Positions 31,833 through 43,446 of a stretch of 64,000 nucleotides of DNA are shown one piece after another. Both the position numbers and the translations under genes were made by a program. How positions within the stretch are numbered: the stretch's first letter is position 1; each line of letters starts with the position of its first letter. Origin of the DNA: Siniperca chuatsi (lineage: Eukaryota; Chordata; Actinopteri; Centrarchiformes; Sinipercidae); the NCBI RefSeq assembly GCF_020085105.1, contig NC_058056.1, positions 11,964,929-12,028,928 on the forward strand, written 5' to 3'. The notes beneath the pieces are model-generated. The model was not told the DNA's origin. It saw only the letters and a list, made by a program, of their open reading frames with translations, and ran no database searches.

Positions 31833-34459
31833 TATTTTAGCAGAATGAAGCACTTAAAGGCCCTGATGGATGTGGCCAATGATGAGGCCTACAAGATGCC
31901 CCTAGAATATCAGATACAATCTCCCATCATGCACTGTGAAATGAAGGGAGTTGAGGAAATTAGTTTTGCAGTCGTCTGCAGCTCAGCAGGCGATCACGCT
32001 GGCAGCCTCTCCTCTCTCCACCTCCGCCTTCAGACCAGCACGGCTCTAATCGGCATCAACGACGCCTGTTATGAGCTGTATTGGTGACTACCACACACCA
32101 CTTGCCCCGCCGCATCACCATAGGGTAAAAGCAGGTCAGGCCCACTGGTCACATCAGCTAAACCTTCCTCATTACAGGAAGGTGGAGTTAGGACAAGGGG
32201 GGGGGGGCATGTCACCCTCCAAGGATAATTCAGTCACAAGGCTAATATGCTAAGTGTTAGCGCATCACTCTGCTGCTCTCCCTATGTACATAATGTGGTG
32301 CTGGGAAGGACTTTAATTCTATCTGACAGGGACATTATGGTGTGAGGGCTCTAAGGGGGTGGGGAGAAAGGAGTTGGGGCCAAGATTACAGTCAGACCTG
32401 GATGTATTTAGAAAGACAGGGACCTAGTTTACTTCCTACAGACACAGAAAGGCTTTTAACCACCAATTATGGCTGCTTTTTGAATAACGAATGCTTGAGA
32501 AAACAAGCTGCAAGATTGTGATCGCTGTTTTTTTTCCTTTTTTTGTCGCTGCACAAGAGACTATCTGCTTAGATAACTGTTCAATGTGCAGATGTTGGCA
32601 TTGCCTGAACAAATATTTACACATAGCGCTCGTGTATCCTTTTACAAGCAGATCAATCAATATTTACTCATGAGTCAAATGCAAACTGCTACAGTCCTCC
32701 ATTGCCAGCAATAATGGGGTGATACCAGCACAAATAGGACGGCTGCTTTGTATGGTACTTTATCAAGCTTCAACAGTTCAAAGCAGCAGAGAACAGAACA
32801 TATCACAGCATTCATTATTCATTCTTGACCACTGTTCCCCTCTGAAGACTCTGGAAATACAAACTAACCACTGTGATATTAGAGGCAAGTAGGAACACAC
32901 ACACATACACTTTTTGATTCATGCCCAGCCAAAATGAATTGAGAAGTTGATGCAATTATTGATTTACAAGCTTTAATCACATGCAACTGGCCTTATATTG
33001 ACCTCTCTGACTCCGCCAAGCTTATGACTATCTTGATAACAATATGCTATTGATTTCTAAGTCTGTCGTAGAATACGTATGCACAGAGCTGAACTTGCAC
33101 AGTGCATAATCACACTTTCTGGTCACATCCCTCTAAACTGCAGGGATTTGACCCTATGCCTCAGTGGCTTGTCTTGAATCTATCAAAGTGCTGAGACAAA
33201 ACTAAACCAGCTGCTGTCAGGGATATGAAGAGCCAAAGAGAGATGAGGTCATGCCAAAATTGTGCTACATTAGGTATTTCCATCTCTTCAACTGTGTACA
33301 GGAGCAAAAAATTAAATAGATCAAAATGCATGACCTGAAAATCCACAAATCACGTCACTAAGAAATAAAATCTCACTCACAGAAAATCATATGAGCATAA
33401 AGCTGTTTGTAGCAAGTTGGGCTGTGAAGTCTGACTGAACACAAACCTTAAAAAAAAAGATGATGGAGCATGCAAATTGTGTAAGACATGCAAATAGATC
33501 CCATTTTCTCTGCAGAATCACCACTTAATCACGGCAATACATCCCTATTCCAGGCCCAAATGAAAATTCAATCACAGCCTTACCCCCCGCAACAGAACAG
33601 AGCTTCTTCACCTAGCAGAGCAGCCGGGCCTCTCATGCTATGCAGAAATGCAACCAGGCAATCCAAATATTTCTTACAGACAATGTGACAGAAGAGGACA
33701 TGCTTGCATTCCTCTCATGTTCAAATCACCCCAAGCAGGAGTTGTGGATGAGTGGGAGGGGATCGAGAGATAAGAGAGATATTGGATTTGCTTGATGTTA
33801 GTGCTCCGAGCTCTGTTGAATGATTTTCTTCCCCTATTTGCCCTGATTTCTGCTTCTATCTTTTTTGTTGGCATGCATGCAGGAATGTAGTGAGTGTGCA
33901 GGTGACTGTGCTAGCAGGATTAGTATGGTGTTCAGTCCTTCACTGATCTAATTTTAGGACACATCATGCCCCCCCCCAGCACCAGACGCGTGTTTATTTG
34001 GTACAGGATTCATGTCAAGTAGTGAGGTGAGAGTGGGAGACGATGGAGATGAGGTAATCCTCTTTTTGTGTTTGTCAATGCATGTAGAAGCATAATCCAG
34101 CTATACTGAATTACAGGGAGCTACATCTGTTTCATAGTGGCATAGATAGCATCAAGGTCTTAACTGCTGTTTTTTGGACTCTGCAGTGCAGTGTGGGGGG
34201 CTTAGAGATTGCTTTTCTATCAGCTTCATTATGATGACCGTTCTGCCCTTTGAGTGTAATGAGACTGCCTCTCAAGAACGGGGAGGGGGGGTCTTGGTTG
34301 GTCATCTCTTCCTTGTGCTTTGTGAAACACACACATGCACATACGCACACCATCTGAGGGCATGAAAAAGGTACACAAGCGCTGGACGTGACCGGACAGT
34401 ACAATAGCAGTGTTTATGATTTAGGTTGATGTCTGCTTTCTCTTTGAAGTGACCTCACC
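31833..34459. other. Spacer, no gene recognised
   Basis: Between the two copies of the same interspersed repeat. It contains a G-run (32199-32207), a C-run (33970-33977) and short open frames without domain similarity. Confidence 0.45.
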
Positions 34460-35177
34460 AAGCTGCATTCAATGACATGGAATAACACGTTGCTGCCATG
34501 CATATTTCATGCTAGTTGCCTGATACATCATGCACGACAAAGTGCTTGGAATACGAGGAATTTTGGAGAATGACACACATCTACTGCCTCTGTAAAATCA
34601 ACCTTTGTGCAAATGTGGCTACAGCTGTGAGCACAGTTTTGCTTTTTTAGCCCTGCTAGCGGCTATGGGTGGCAATACTGGTCGTGAAATTTTGTAAGAC
34701 ATTCATGGTCTCCAGAAGATGAATCCCACTGACTTTGGTGATCCCCTGACATTTCCTCTAGCACAACCATAAGGTTCACATTTGTGTTTTTTAGTGAAAT
34801 GCCTTAAAATTTGCTACAAAAATGTATGTCCCCCTCAGGATAAAATGTAATCGCTTTGGTGATCCCCTGACTTTTCATCTAGCGACACCATCAGGTCCAA
34901 ATTTCAGTTTGTCCTAAACTTTTATGACCAAATACATGCACAAATAATGACATTTCCATCAGCCTCCACTGCACTTCCACAGTTTTCTGCTAATTAGTAA
35001 ATGTTAGCATGCTAACATGCTAAACTAAGATGGTGATTATAATAAACATAATACCTGTTTAGCATCAGCATGTGAGCATGTTAGCATACTGATGTTATCA
35101 TTTAGCTCAAAGCACTGCTGTGCCTAAGTACAGCCTCACAGAGCTGTAAGCATGGCTGTAGACTCGTAGTCTTTTTT
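34460..35177. repeat. Interspersed repeat copy B (unclassified)
   Basis: Direct-orientation relative of 30593-31832, shorter by about 520 bp because internal units are missing. Both ends are recognisable: 'agctgcattcaatgacatgg' at the left, 'acagcctcacagagctg' and 'ctgtagactcgtagtc' at the right. Confidence 0.7.
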
Positions 35178-38100
35178 GAAAATAAACTATGTAAAAGTAA
35201 TTCATTGAAAATATAGGATACATATGAAATTAAAGAAGAAACTCAGGAGGTTCAGGAGCTAAATGAAAAGTACAGCTGATGATGTGTGCCAATGTTTTCT
35301 AATGTGGTCAAACAACAACTTTCTCAGTCCTCGATGTACTTGGATCTCTACTAAAAGCTCCAGTCAGGGGTAAAGACACAATGTAGAGCATACCCAAGGG
35401 CATGTGAAGTCAATGTTATGGACTAGTTTCAGTATATAGTTTATGAAAAAGTACCAAAGGAAGTAAAGGTGCAGAGAGTGTGCAAATTATGATCCAAATT
35501 ATCAGAGTTTTAATGATATTCAATGAAATAGGCAATTATATCTATATTCTGCATTTACATTTCAGTTTGTAAAATAGGACATCAAGCAGGGATGACCCAT
35601 ATTCACACAGAGAGTTCATTGATAGTGACATATCTTGGAATATTTCAAATGTCACATAACTCGCACTGATGCGTGATGTGTAGGTTTTCACTCAAACCTC
35701 TGTATGAAGTAGTGCAAGTCGGAAATGGTTCGAAGTCACAGAGCACTGCGATTCTGAGAAAGTAAACAATCAAAGAGCTTGTCTTTCATTTTCTCATGCA
35801 CTGAATGAGTAAGAAAAGGCCTCAGGATTGGAAGTGTATAGTAAAATATGATGTCTGTGCCTAACTCTGTGGGCTGTCAGTTCTTCAAGGGCAGACATCT
35901 GCACAGAGGCACACATCAGTCCTGTGTTAATATTGACAAGAGGAAACAAGAAATGAGAGGTCGAGACAGGAGGAGAAAGAGTGGGGGAGGAAAGGAGAGT
36001 CTGGACACTCAGATATAGTGACAGAAAAAGAAATGGAGAAGATGAAAGGGAAGAAAGTAAGAGAAATTAAAAGAATAAAGATGCTGAATAGATGGACATA
36101 GATTTAAAGTGTCAGTGCCCTGTATTTTTTCTGGTCTAATTTAGTGGCACAGCGTTGTGGATATCAGCCCTCTCTGTTCTAAAGAAGTATCCTCTTTTCT
36201 CCAGCATCTCGGGCAGATTTGTTTGCAGTAAACAAGCCACAGTAAAGGGGATTTGAGGACAGGACAGTTGCATCAACAGAGCACATACATCATTCTGTCA
36301 CCTGACATAGTGGCACTGATTCTTCCAGAGGAGAAAATGGACAAGAACACTAGTTTGTTCTTCCCTGCGGCGGGGAGCGTGGACATAAATGCACCGTAAA
36401 AGCTATGGTCTCTATCTACTCCAAACACCTTAACATAATGACATTGTAAAAGCAACACTTCTAATGTCCTGGGGCTTTTATGGGATGTTCTATTGATGCT
36501 GACACATCACTAGAAAAACACACTCAGGAAGTATGCCCCTCCATGCCGTGTAACAATATGTATACTAAGGGCTAGAGTCAGGAGAGTAGGGAAATGCAGC
36601 ACTGACCAACACTCTGTTTAATTAAAGATCCTCTTGGCTCTCACAAGTGCTTTGAACAATTTGACGCTGTGCTGATAGAGACATATGATCAGCCTGGACC
36701 AATGGTACAAGCCCAACTCTTCTCTCTTGGGTCCAATTTATTGATGCGCCGGGCCTCGGTGCAAGCTTTACTCTACACGCATGTGCTTATGAAAGCTTTG
36801 ATTTATATTTTTTAGCTCAGGCCTCAGCGTGTCTCTCCCAGGGACAAAGCACCGACCATTTTTAACCTCAGATTCCTTAATGACATCAGTCTACACCGAC
36901 TCTGCTGCCCTTCTCTGTCACCCAGCATGGGTGCTGTTTCAGCCCAGAGAGGGGAATCATGGCATGCTGTCCTAATTTGGACTCAGAGGCTGTTTTAATC
37001 CTTAGTGCTTGACGTCTCGGGGCCGGTGGCGATGCTAAGCTGGTAATGCACGCTGTCCCCTCCTTCTGCTGACACGAACATGACACGAGCATTACTGAAA
37101 ACAATCATGAACACAGCAGGGCACATGACAATGATGTACTGCCTACACCTGCGTGCTGTGTTCATATGTGTGTGAGAGAGCCCTATCACTTCCTGTCCTG
37201 TCAGTGTCCCAGTACACGTACTGTAGAGTCTGTGCTGCCAGTTTGTGTTGAATGTTGTGACCATGTAAGAGCGTGAAAGCAAGATGGGCGACATGAGACG
37301 GCCTTCAAAAACTATACTTCAGAAGACGCTGGAGTGTACACATCATCCCCAGTGAAGCAGATGTCCAGCTGTGTGTGTGTCTGTGTGTGTGTAGTAGTGT
37401 GTGTGCATGCACCAAAGAGACCTTCTCTGTCACCTCCTCTACCCTTTCCGTCCTCCTCCTCCTGCTTGAATATCAATGAGTAACCTGAGACACAAACACA
37501 TGGTAGTGTAGCAATTGCAGAGCCTCAGTTACATCATCATCAGACTTATGAAATGCATGATTAAAAACACTAACAGAGAGAATGCAATTGGATGAAATTA
37601 TCCTGCCAATCTGATCTAAGCCCTTTGTGTTGATCACCTTACAGTATATGTCTGGATAACACCAGGTGCAGTCACCACTCTTTGTTGTGATTCTGTCAAT
37701 GAGAATGAGTGCAATGGCAATGCTAAAGCATTGGACTAAAACTAAAATCTATGCACTTCTTTAAAACACCTTAGCCCTGAATTGATTTTCACTGGGGATT
37801 TAGCATCTAATTAAGAGACTTTACAAACTTGTTTTCAACATCACGGAGCAGATTCCTTGTTTCTTAATGTTTAAAATTCAGTCGAACAGAGCACAATTCA
37901 AACATCGCCTCCCACGTTTATGCAAGCTCTCGTACAACAGGATTTCTAATGATTACATTTACGGACGAAAGTAAATGATGTTACCAAAATATGTCACATG
38001 TCAGTCTCCTCTCCTGTGCTTGTTTTCCTACAGCCTCCATCTACTGAGGTATGTACATACAGTAGCAGCTTGAATCCTCATACACTGGTAGGGCCAGAAA

Positions 38101-38250
38101 GATCACCTGAGAACTCAGCCTACACACAACACTAGAATACACAATGGTAAAAAAGGAAGCTTCTGTCCACAGTGCCCGTAGCAATGGCACAGTCTGTATT
38201 TGTCAAGTACTGTGATCCGCCTCGAGAAAGGCAACATTTTTGTTGCATCC
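35178..38250. other. Spacer, no gene recognised
   Basis: A gene-poor stretch. A GT tract is at about 37369-37404. Minus-strand frames in 36273-37294 have no recognised domain. It may be pak6 upstream intron or regulatory DNA. Confidence 0.4.
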
Positions 38251-39287
38251 TTTTCCTTGAAATAGCGGTTGAGGACAGAAGTGACAGAGACACAGAGAGA
38301 GAAAGGGGATGTGGGGATTTTGAGGAGGAGGGGTGAGCAGAAGGTGAAGGCTCCTCTTTTGAGATGCAGTCCATCACTGAATACATCAATCCATACATGT
38401 CTTCCCTTTTTGACCCTTTCTCCCCCACATCAGCACCTGGCTGCACTGCACTTTGCTCACAGCCTCTTCTTCTCTCCCTCCACCACGGCTGATGCCTATC
38501 GACGGCATACACTAACCTGCTCTTTATCAATGACGTTAAACACCCCCCACACACACACACACACACAATGCCCACCAAACCCCCGCCCACCCCCACCCCA
38601 CTCTCCTCGCCGTGGAGAGAGGAAACCGGGCTCTGAAGGGATAAATCATTGTTAGGAGAGAGGAAAATATCTGTCATCCCCCTTACCTTACCGTGTAGTG
38701 AAGAGGAGAGCCTCTCTCCTCCAGGAAGGATTGGAAGCCAGAGTGCGCGCACACACACTCACATTCACTATTATATACCGCTCACTCACATTCACACACA
38801 CATATACACTCACACATGGACATACACGCTCTCTCTCTCATGCACACAACAACGAGGAGGGCTGGCTCTCAAGCAAGCGCACACTGCAGGCTGCCGCTTG
38901 CCTGGGAATGCCTGATGCGTTCCTCCCTCCAGGCAGAAGCACACACTGCCATCTCAAAGGCTCTTTGTTGATTCATCCCCGGCTCCATGGCTGAGTGCTG
39001 GTCCACGTAACGGTGCCTGCTCCCGGGGACACAGGGTGACCGTACAAAGGAGGGACAAAGCCATGAAGAGCAAAATCAGCATCCAGGAGGAGAGCATATC
39101 ACGGCCCCATACAGCTCCTTCCATCCCCCCTCTCCTTCTCCTTCTCTGGCTCTCTCTCACACACACACTCCCACCTCCCTTTCCCTCCCTCTCTCTCTTC
39201 CTCCTCCTCTCTCTCCCTCTCTCTTTATCACTTCCCTCCTTCTCCGCCTCCTCCCTCTCCCTTATTGGTCTGCAAAATAATTGATAG

Positions 39288-39322
<35 letters not shown>

Positions 39323-39420
39323 TGTGTGTGTTTTAAGCTGGTTTCCAGTGACTGTAAGGAGAGGAGAGCTCCACTGCACCTCATCACCTGGGATACTTTC
39401 CATCCACCTCCATCGCTGCC
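38250..39420 (-). promoter_or_regulatory. Possible upstream promoter/non-coding first exon of pak6
   Basis: The block is denser in GC and purine/pyrimidine runs than its surroundings: CA repeats at 38551-38569 and around 38750-38820, CT-rich runs 39120-39260 and a GT run 39291-39320. On the minus strand a GGTAAGG donor-like sequence occurs near 38690. pak6 needs a non-coding exon upstream of 29643, and this is the strongest-looking candidate block. No transcript evidence is available. Confidence 0.2.
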
Positions 39421-39561
39421 TCTGTCTCCTTTACACGTAATGTGGGTGACATGAGAACACGAGGGTGCTGCGTTCGCCCAGTGTGCTGCTGTTCAGTCAA
39501 ATGCATTATCCATGGAAAGGCAGGGTCAGGGATGGCAGATGGCGGGAGGGGTTGTGAGTGT

Positions 39562-39584
39562 AAAAAAAAAAAAGGGGGGGGGGG
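39562..39584. repeat. A12-G11 homopurine run
   Basis: Twelve A followed directly by eleven G on the plus strand. Homopolymer tracts like this vary in length and are prone to sequencing error. Confidence 0.9.
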
Positions 39585-40990
39585 CATTGTGGAGCTATTT
39601 CTGTAGAGGGTGCAATCCTCATCCTCAAAATCTCTTTTGAGTCCATTGTGACCCAAAAATCTTTATGGATCAAGGCACAAGAAATTGAAGTTACAACGCT
39701 GCCTCACTCCAGCTTCCTCATTGTTTGACTGAAACGTTCCCCTCTCTTTTCACCACAATCATTTCCTGAATAATTTGTACAGCAGCTAAGACCAGACACA
39801 AAGCAGGAAAATGTATTAGGGTCAAGTCATGCAGAAATTTCTTGCAGAGTGAGCCAGATTTGGAGCATACGTGTAAATACTACATGGCATTTTGATATGA
39901 GACGCATGCAAAGGCACTAGAACAGGCTTAAATAATGATGTTCCTCCTTACTCGTCAAATAAACTCAAGTGAAAAAGGCTCCACTGAACTAATCTGCATG
40001 AGAATGACAGATTTGCCTGTTGGGGGTTTGGGTTTGACCCCTCCCTCTCTTTCACTCTTACTTGTCAGCATTATTGTCACAGATATTTATTGGCTTGGCT
40101 ATATTTTACTGCCATGCTTGACTTATTTTCCTGATTTCTTTTTAGTTCAGAGTTGCGAACAGCAATAACAACGGTCTTGTAATAAGTGTCTTTACATAGA
40201 AAAAATGGTGGTTTTATCACAAAAACAGCTCTGTTTACTCAGGCTATCTGCTGAGCCATTTATATACCCACACTCATATCTCATACCTCATTTTTTTTAC
40301 GGCATTATTGCAAAAATGCAAGTGAAGCTAAATTATTACAAGAGAAAACTGTGTAAATTAAGGCCAAGTTTATGTTTTGTATATTTGTATCATTAAATTG
40401 TGTTATTATTTTTATACTTATTTTATTTGTTTTTCATGTGCAGGATGTGAGTTATATGTTATATACTGTCTCTGTAATTATAGGATTTTTATTTTTTATT
40501 TAGCATCTCACTATGGAGCGACATTATAATGCTAAGATTTCTGTTAGATCACCAGGGGCTAAAATGGTTTATTCAAATGTATTTGTCAGACTTAATGACC
40601 TAAAGCATCTCCTGACAACATTGACCCCCCCCCCCCATTTGGATAAATAGTGGGAAAATACAGTAGCTTGTAATGTAAAAAAGGGCTTACAGCGACAAGA
40701 GTAGTCTTAAACCATGGTGTCATTAAAATGAAAGCCCATAAGTCATACAGCCTTAATTGTTTGCATTTCAATTCATTCTATTGTTTAGGATGAATCTGTA
40801 AGGATTACACCAGGGGTTATCCGGGTTCAGCCTATACAGCTAAAGCAAATGTAATTTCTTGTCAAAAGCCACTGACATTTCCAGATGACCTGTAAATCCA
40901 TTTTAATTCTGTGAGAGTGAGGCAACTACAATAGAAATGAAGACAAAGCACGTGTCATACTCCTGCTTGCTCACCAGTAGTGTTACATAC
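39585..40990. other. Spacer, no gene recognised
   Basis: AT-rich sequence with a C-run (about 40625-40636). Open frames are short and without domain similarity. Confidence 0.45.
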
Positions 40991-41432
40991 GGAAGCCCAT
41001 TTCTGCCCAGAAAAGAAAAAAATAGATGACAAGTTAGTCATAATAAAAACATCATAATTATGAGATAAAAAGTCACAATTATGACTTAGTAAGTAAAAAT
41101 TATGAACTATTAGATAAAAAAAGTCAAAATACTGACTTACTAAGTCAAAATTATGAGATAATAAGTCATTTTTTAAATTCAATTTTGATTTATTGAGTCA
41201 AAACTATGAAATAGTAAGTCAAAATTATGAGACAGTAGGTCAAAATTATGGGATAGTAAGTCAGAATAATGAAATAGTAAGTCAAAATTATGATAGTAAT
41301 TAAAAATTATGAAATAGTAGGTCAAAATTATGGGATAGTAAGTCACAATTTTGAGCTATTATGAGTAAAGTTATTTTCATCATGTCTAACTTTTCATCTA
41401 TTTTTTTCTTTTCCTGGCAGAAATGGGCTTCC
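40991..41432. mobile_element. Inverted-repeat element with internal AT-rich tandem array
   Basis: The left end ggaagcccatttctgcc and the right end ggcagaaatgggcttcc are exact inverted copies, and similarity extends about 50 bp inward through 'aaaagaaaaaaatagatga' and its complement. ATAC flanks both ends (before 40991 and after 41432), a possible 4-bp target duplication. The interior, about 41040-41360, is a degenerate tandem array of roughly 20-bp units built on 'agtcaaaattatgagatagt'. No coding capacity. Confidence 0.8.
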
Positions 41433-42756
41433 ATACTTTTTTGGCCTGAAATTGGCCTCATGATTTGCTGCTGCACTTAGGGAGGCTCTTCCCTCTCCGT
41501 GCCTGGCTAGCCAAGTGCAGTTTACCTCGATGCAAAATGCCTACTGACCTGTAGAGACTTGGGCAGAAAACTTTCTGTGAACTGGTGCGTGTAAATATAT
41601 ATATATGTGCATGTGTATGGCAAATACAAACTGCACAAATAGGTTAAGAGCTCTGACTGTAAAACATGGCCCATACAGAGCCTGAGTGTTCTTGTCTATC
41701 AAAGTAACAGCGCTGGACAAAAGCTCTTCTCTGAGTGTCTCTTCAAAGCGCCTTAAGGAAAGGTGGCTTGCTTGTGCCATCTGTCCACTGCAGTAAGAGA
41801 GAGCTATGGATTTTCTGTATGAGGCGCTATTGGAATCACTAGCTGCTTGCTTCCATGGGATGAGCTTTTAATAAGTCCTGCCAAATAGCAAGCCATAGAG
41901 GATGCATTATGATGTGGTTATGCTGTGTTATTATGATGGGAGTGCATAATGTTGCCTATCATTTATCGCTGAATTTCAGCTGCTCTCAGTGCTAAGCCAA
42001 AATTTAAAGTAGACAGTTTGGGAACTCACCAGATGAGAGGATCTTTACTGGCAGTGTCATATTTCCAATATGAGATTAAAGTCTGTTCCTCCAGTGCTCC
42101 ATGTGCATGTAAAAGCAGCAACACTCTGTGCCATAGTACATCAGGGCGGTGACCTCCTGGGGATAACCGAGGCCTGTTCTGCCCACAACTGCAAAGGGTG
42201 GATTTCACTTGCTAATGAGCCAACCACCTATCTTCTAGCCATTCATCAAAGTCTGCCCTGCAAAGCTGCCTGTGTGAAGTACATCCCATCATCACAGTAG
42301 ATTAGGTTTACTCTCACCACTTTAGTCGGCAGGCTTCTGGGTAACTTCTCCTGGACAATGATTAGTTGAATGCATGATTTGCTCATAGAAATTTTATGCC
42401 TAGTAAGTGTTGGGATTCCTTAAAAAGCACAAGCATACCCTGCAGTGAGGGAGTTAAATTAAGTCACTCCATTAAAATAAGTAGCAATAATGATGGCATT
42501 TATGACTATATAAATGCAGATTGTTTCTGTTGTTTGTACTCATGCCCACTAGTGTTGCCTCTTTAAACTGCAGCAACAGATTACAGTCAGCACTAAATTG
42601 TTCTTGCACCCCATTAGTAATCCAAATAAGATTACCCAGAATACAATCCATGCCTTCCCTCACATGCCCCCTGCTGACAGTGCATTACTACAATCCCCCT
42701 GTCTAAAATAAACCCCCAAAACAATTCCACTAGTCATCAGCAAGTACTTTAACAAG
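41433..42756. other. Spacer downstream of bub1b
   Basis: A short AT dinucleotide run lies at 41594-41605. No kinase-like exon was recognised here on the minus strand, which matters for the bub1b truncation call. Confidence 0.45.
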
Positions 42757-42762
42757 TTTATT
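42757..42762 (-). promoter_or_regulatory. Candidate distal polyadenylation signal of bub1b
   Basis: TTTATT on plus reads AATAAA on minus, about 685 bp after the bub1b stop. A proximal alternative with the same sequence is at 43285-43290, about 160 bp after the stop. Either would fit a transcript ending with the short protein. Confidence 0.45.
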
Positions 42763-43446
42763 GAACATCAATGACACATGACCTAGATGGGACATTTCAC
42801 TCAGACTGAGACGTAAAACCCAGTTGAGTCAGCTCACTGAAGCCCTCTTTCGACTGTGTTGAAACATCTGCTAAAAAAATACTCAACAAGACAAATCAAA
42901 GGCAGCACACATAAAAAACCCCACTGTTCTCAAGAACAATGCAATTAAGAAAAATGGATAAATGGGCCAAGAATGAAATAAGGAATAAGTGTGAGTATTT
43001 CTGCACCAGATGGTAGACAAATGTGTTTAGTATTTACAAGGAGTTGACACACATAACATACATAATACAATCCAATAGCCCCTTAAATACTACTGTGAAG
43101 CCTATGCAGTTTATATTGTTTGTTGATGTGCAGATGTTTATTCCACGTTAACAGTTTTGCAGTTTGTGGTATTTTGTACTGGATTAAATTACATTGTACA
43201 GGTGTTCCCATTAATTGGTCCACCCGCCGTGTTTTAACGAATCCAACACAACTTCTAAATTACTGTGTCTTCAGTTCAAAGGGTTTTATTCCTTTCTGAC
43301 TAACTGGATCGCTCTGAACAAAATATTTACAGCAGGAAAACAAACAATACATAACAGCAACTACATGATACTTGCAGATAAAATCTTGTCTAAATGAAGG
43401 TAAAAATCCCTAAAAAAGAAACAATTTGTCAGTCTTCTTAGATGCA

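Noticed and set aside
38132-39403. Several long open frames on both strands
   Set aside because: They run through CA, CT and GT low-complexity tracts, overlap each other on opposite strands and show no domain.
41040-41360. CRISPR-like regularly spaced repeats
   Set aside because: The units are degenerate, directly abutting and AT-rich, lie inside inverted transposon-like ends, and the DNA is vertebrate; this is a minisatellite.
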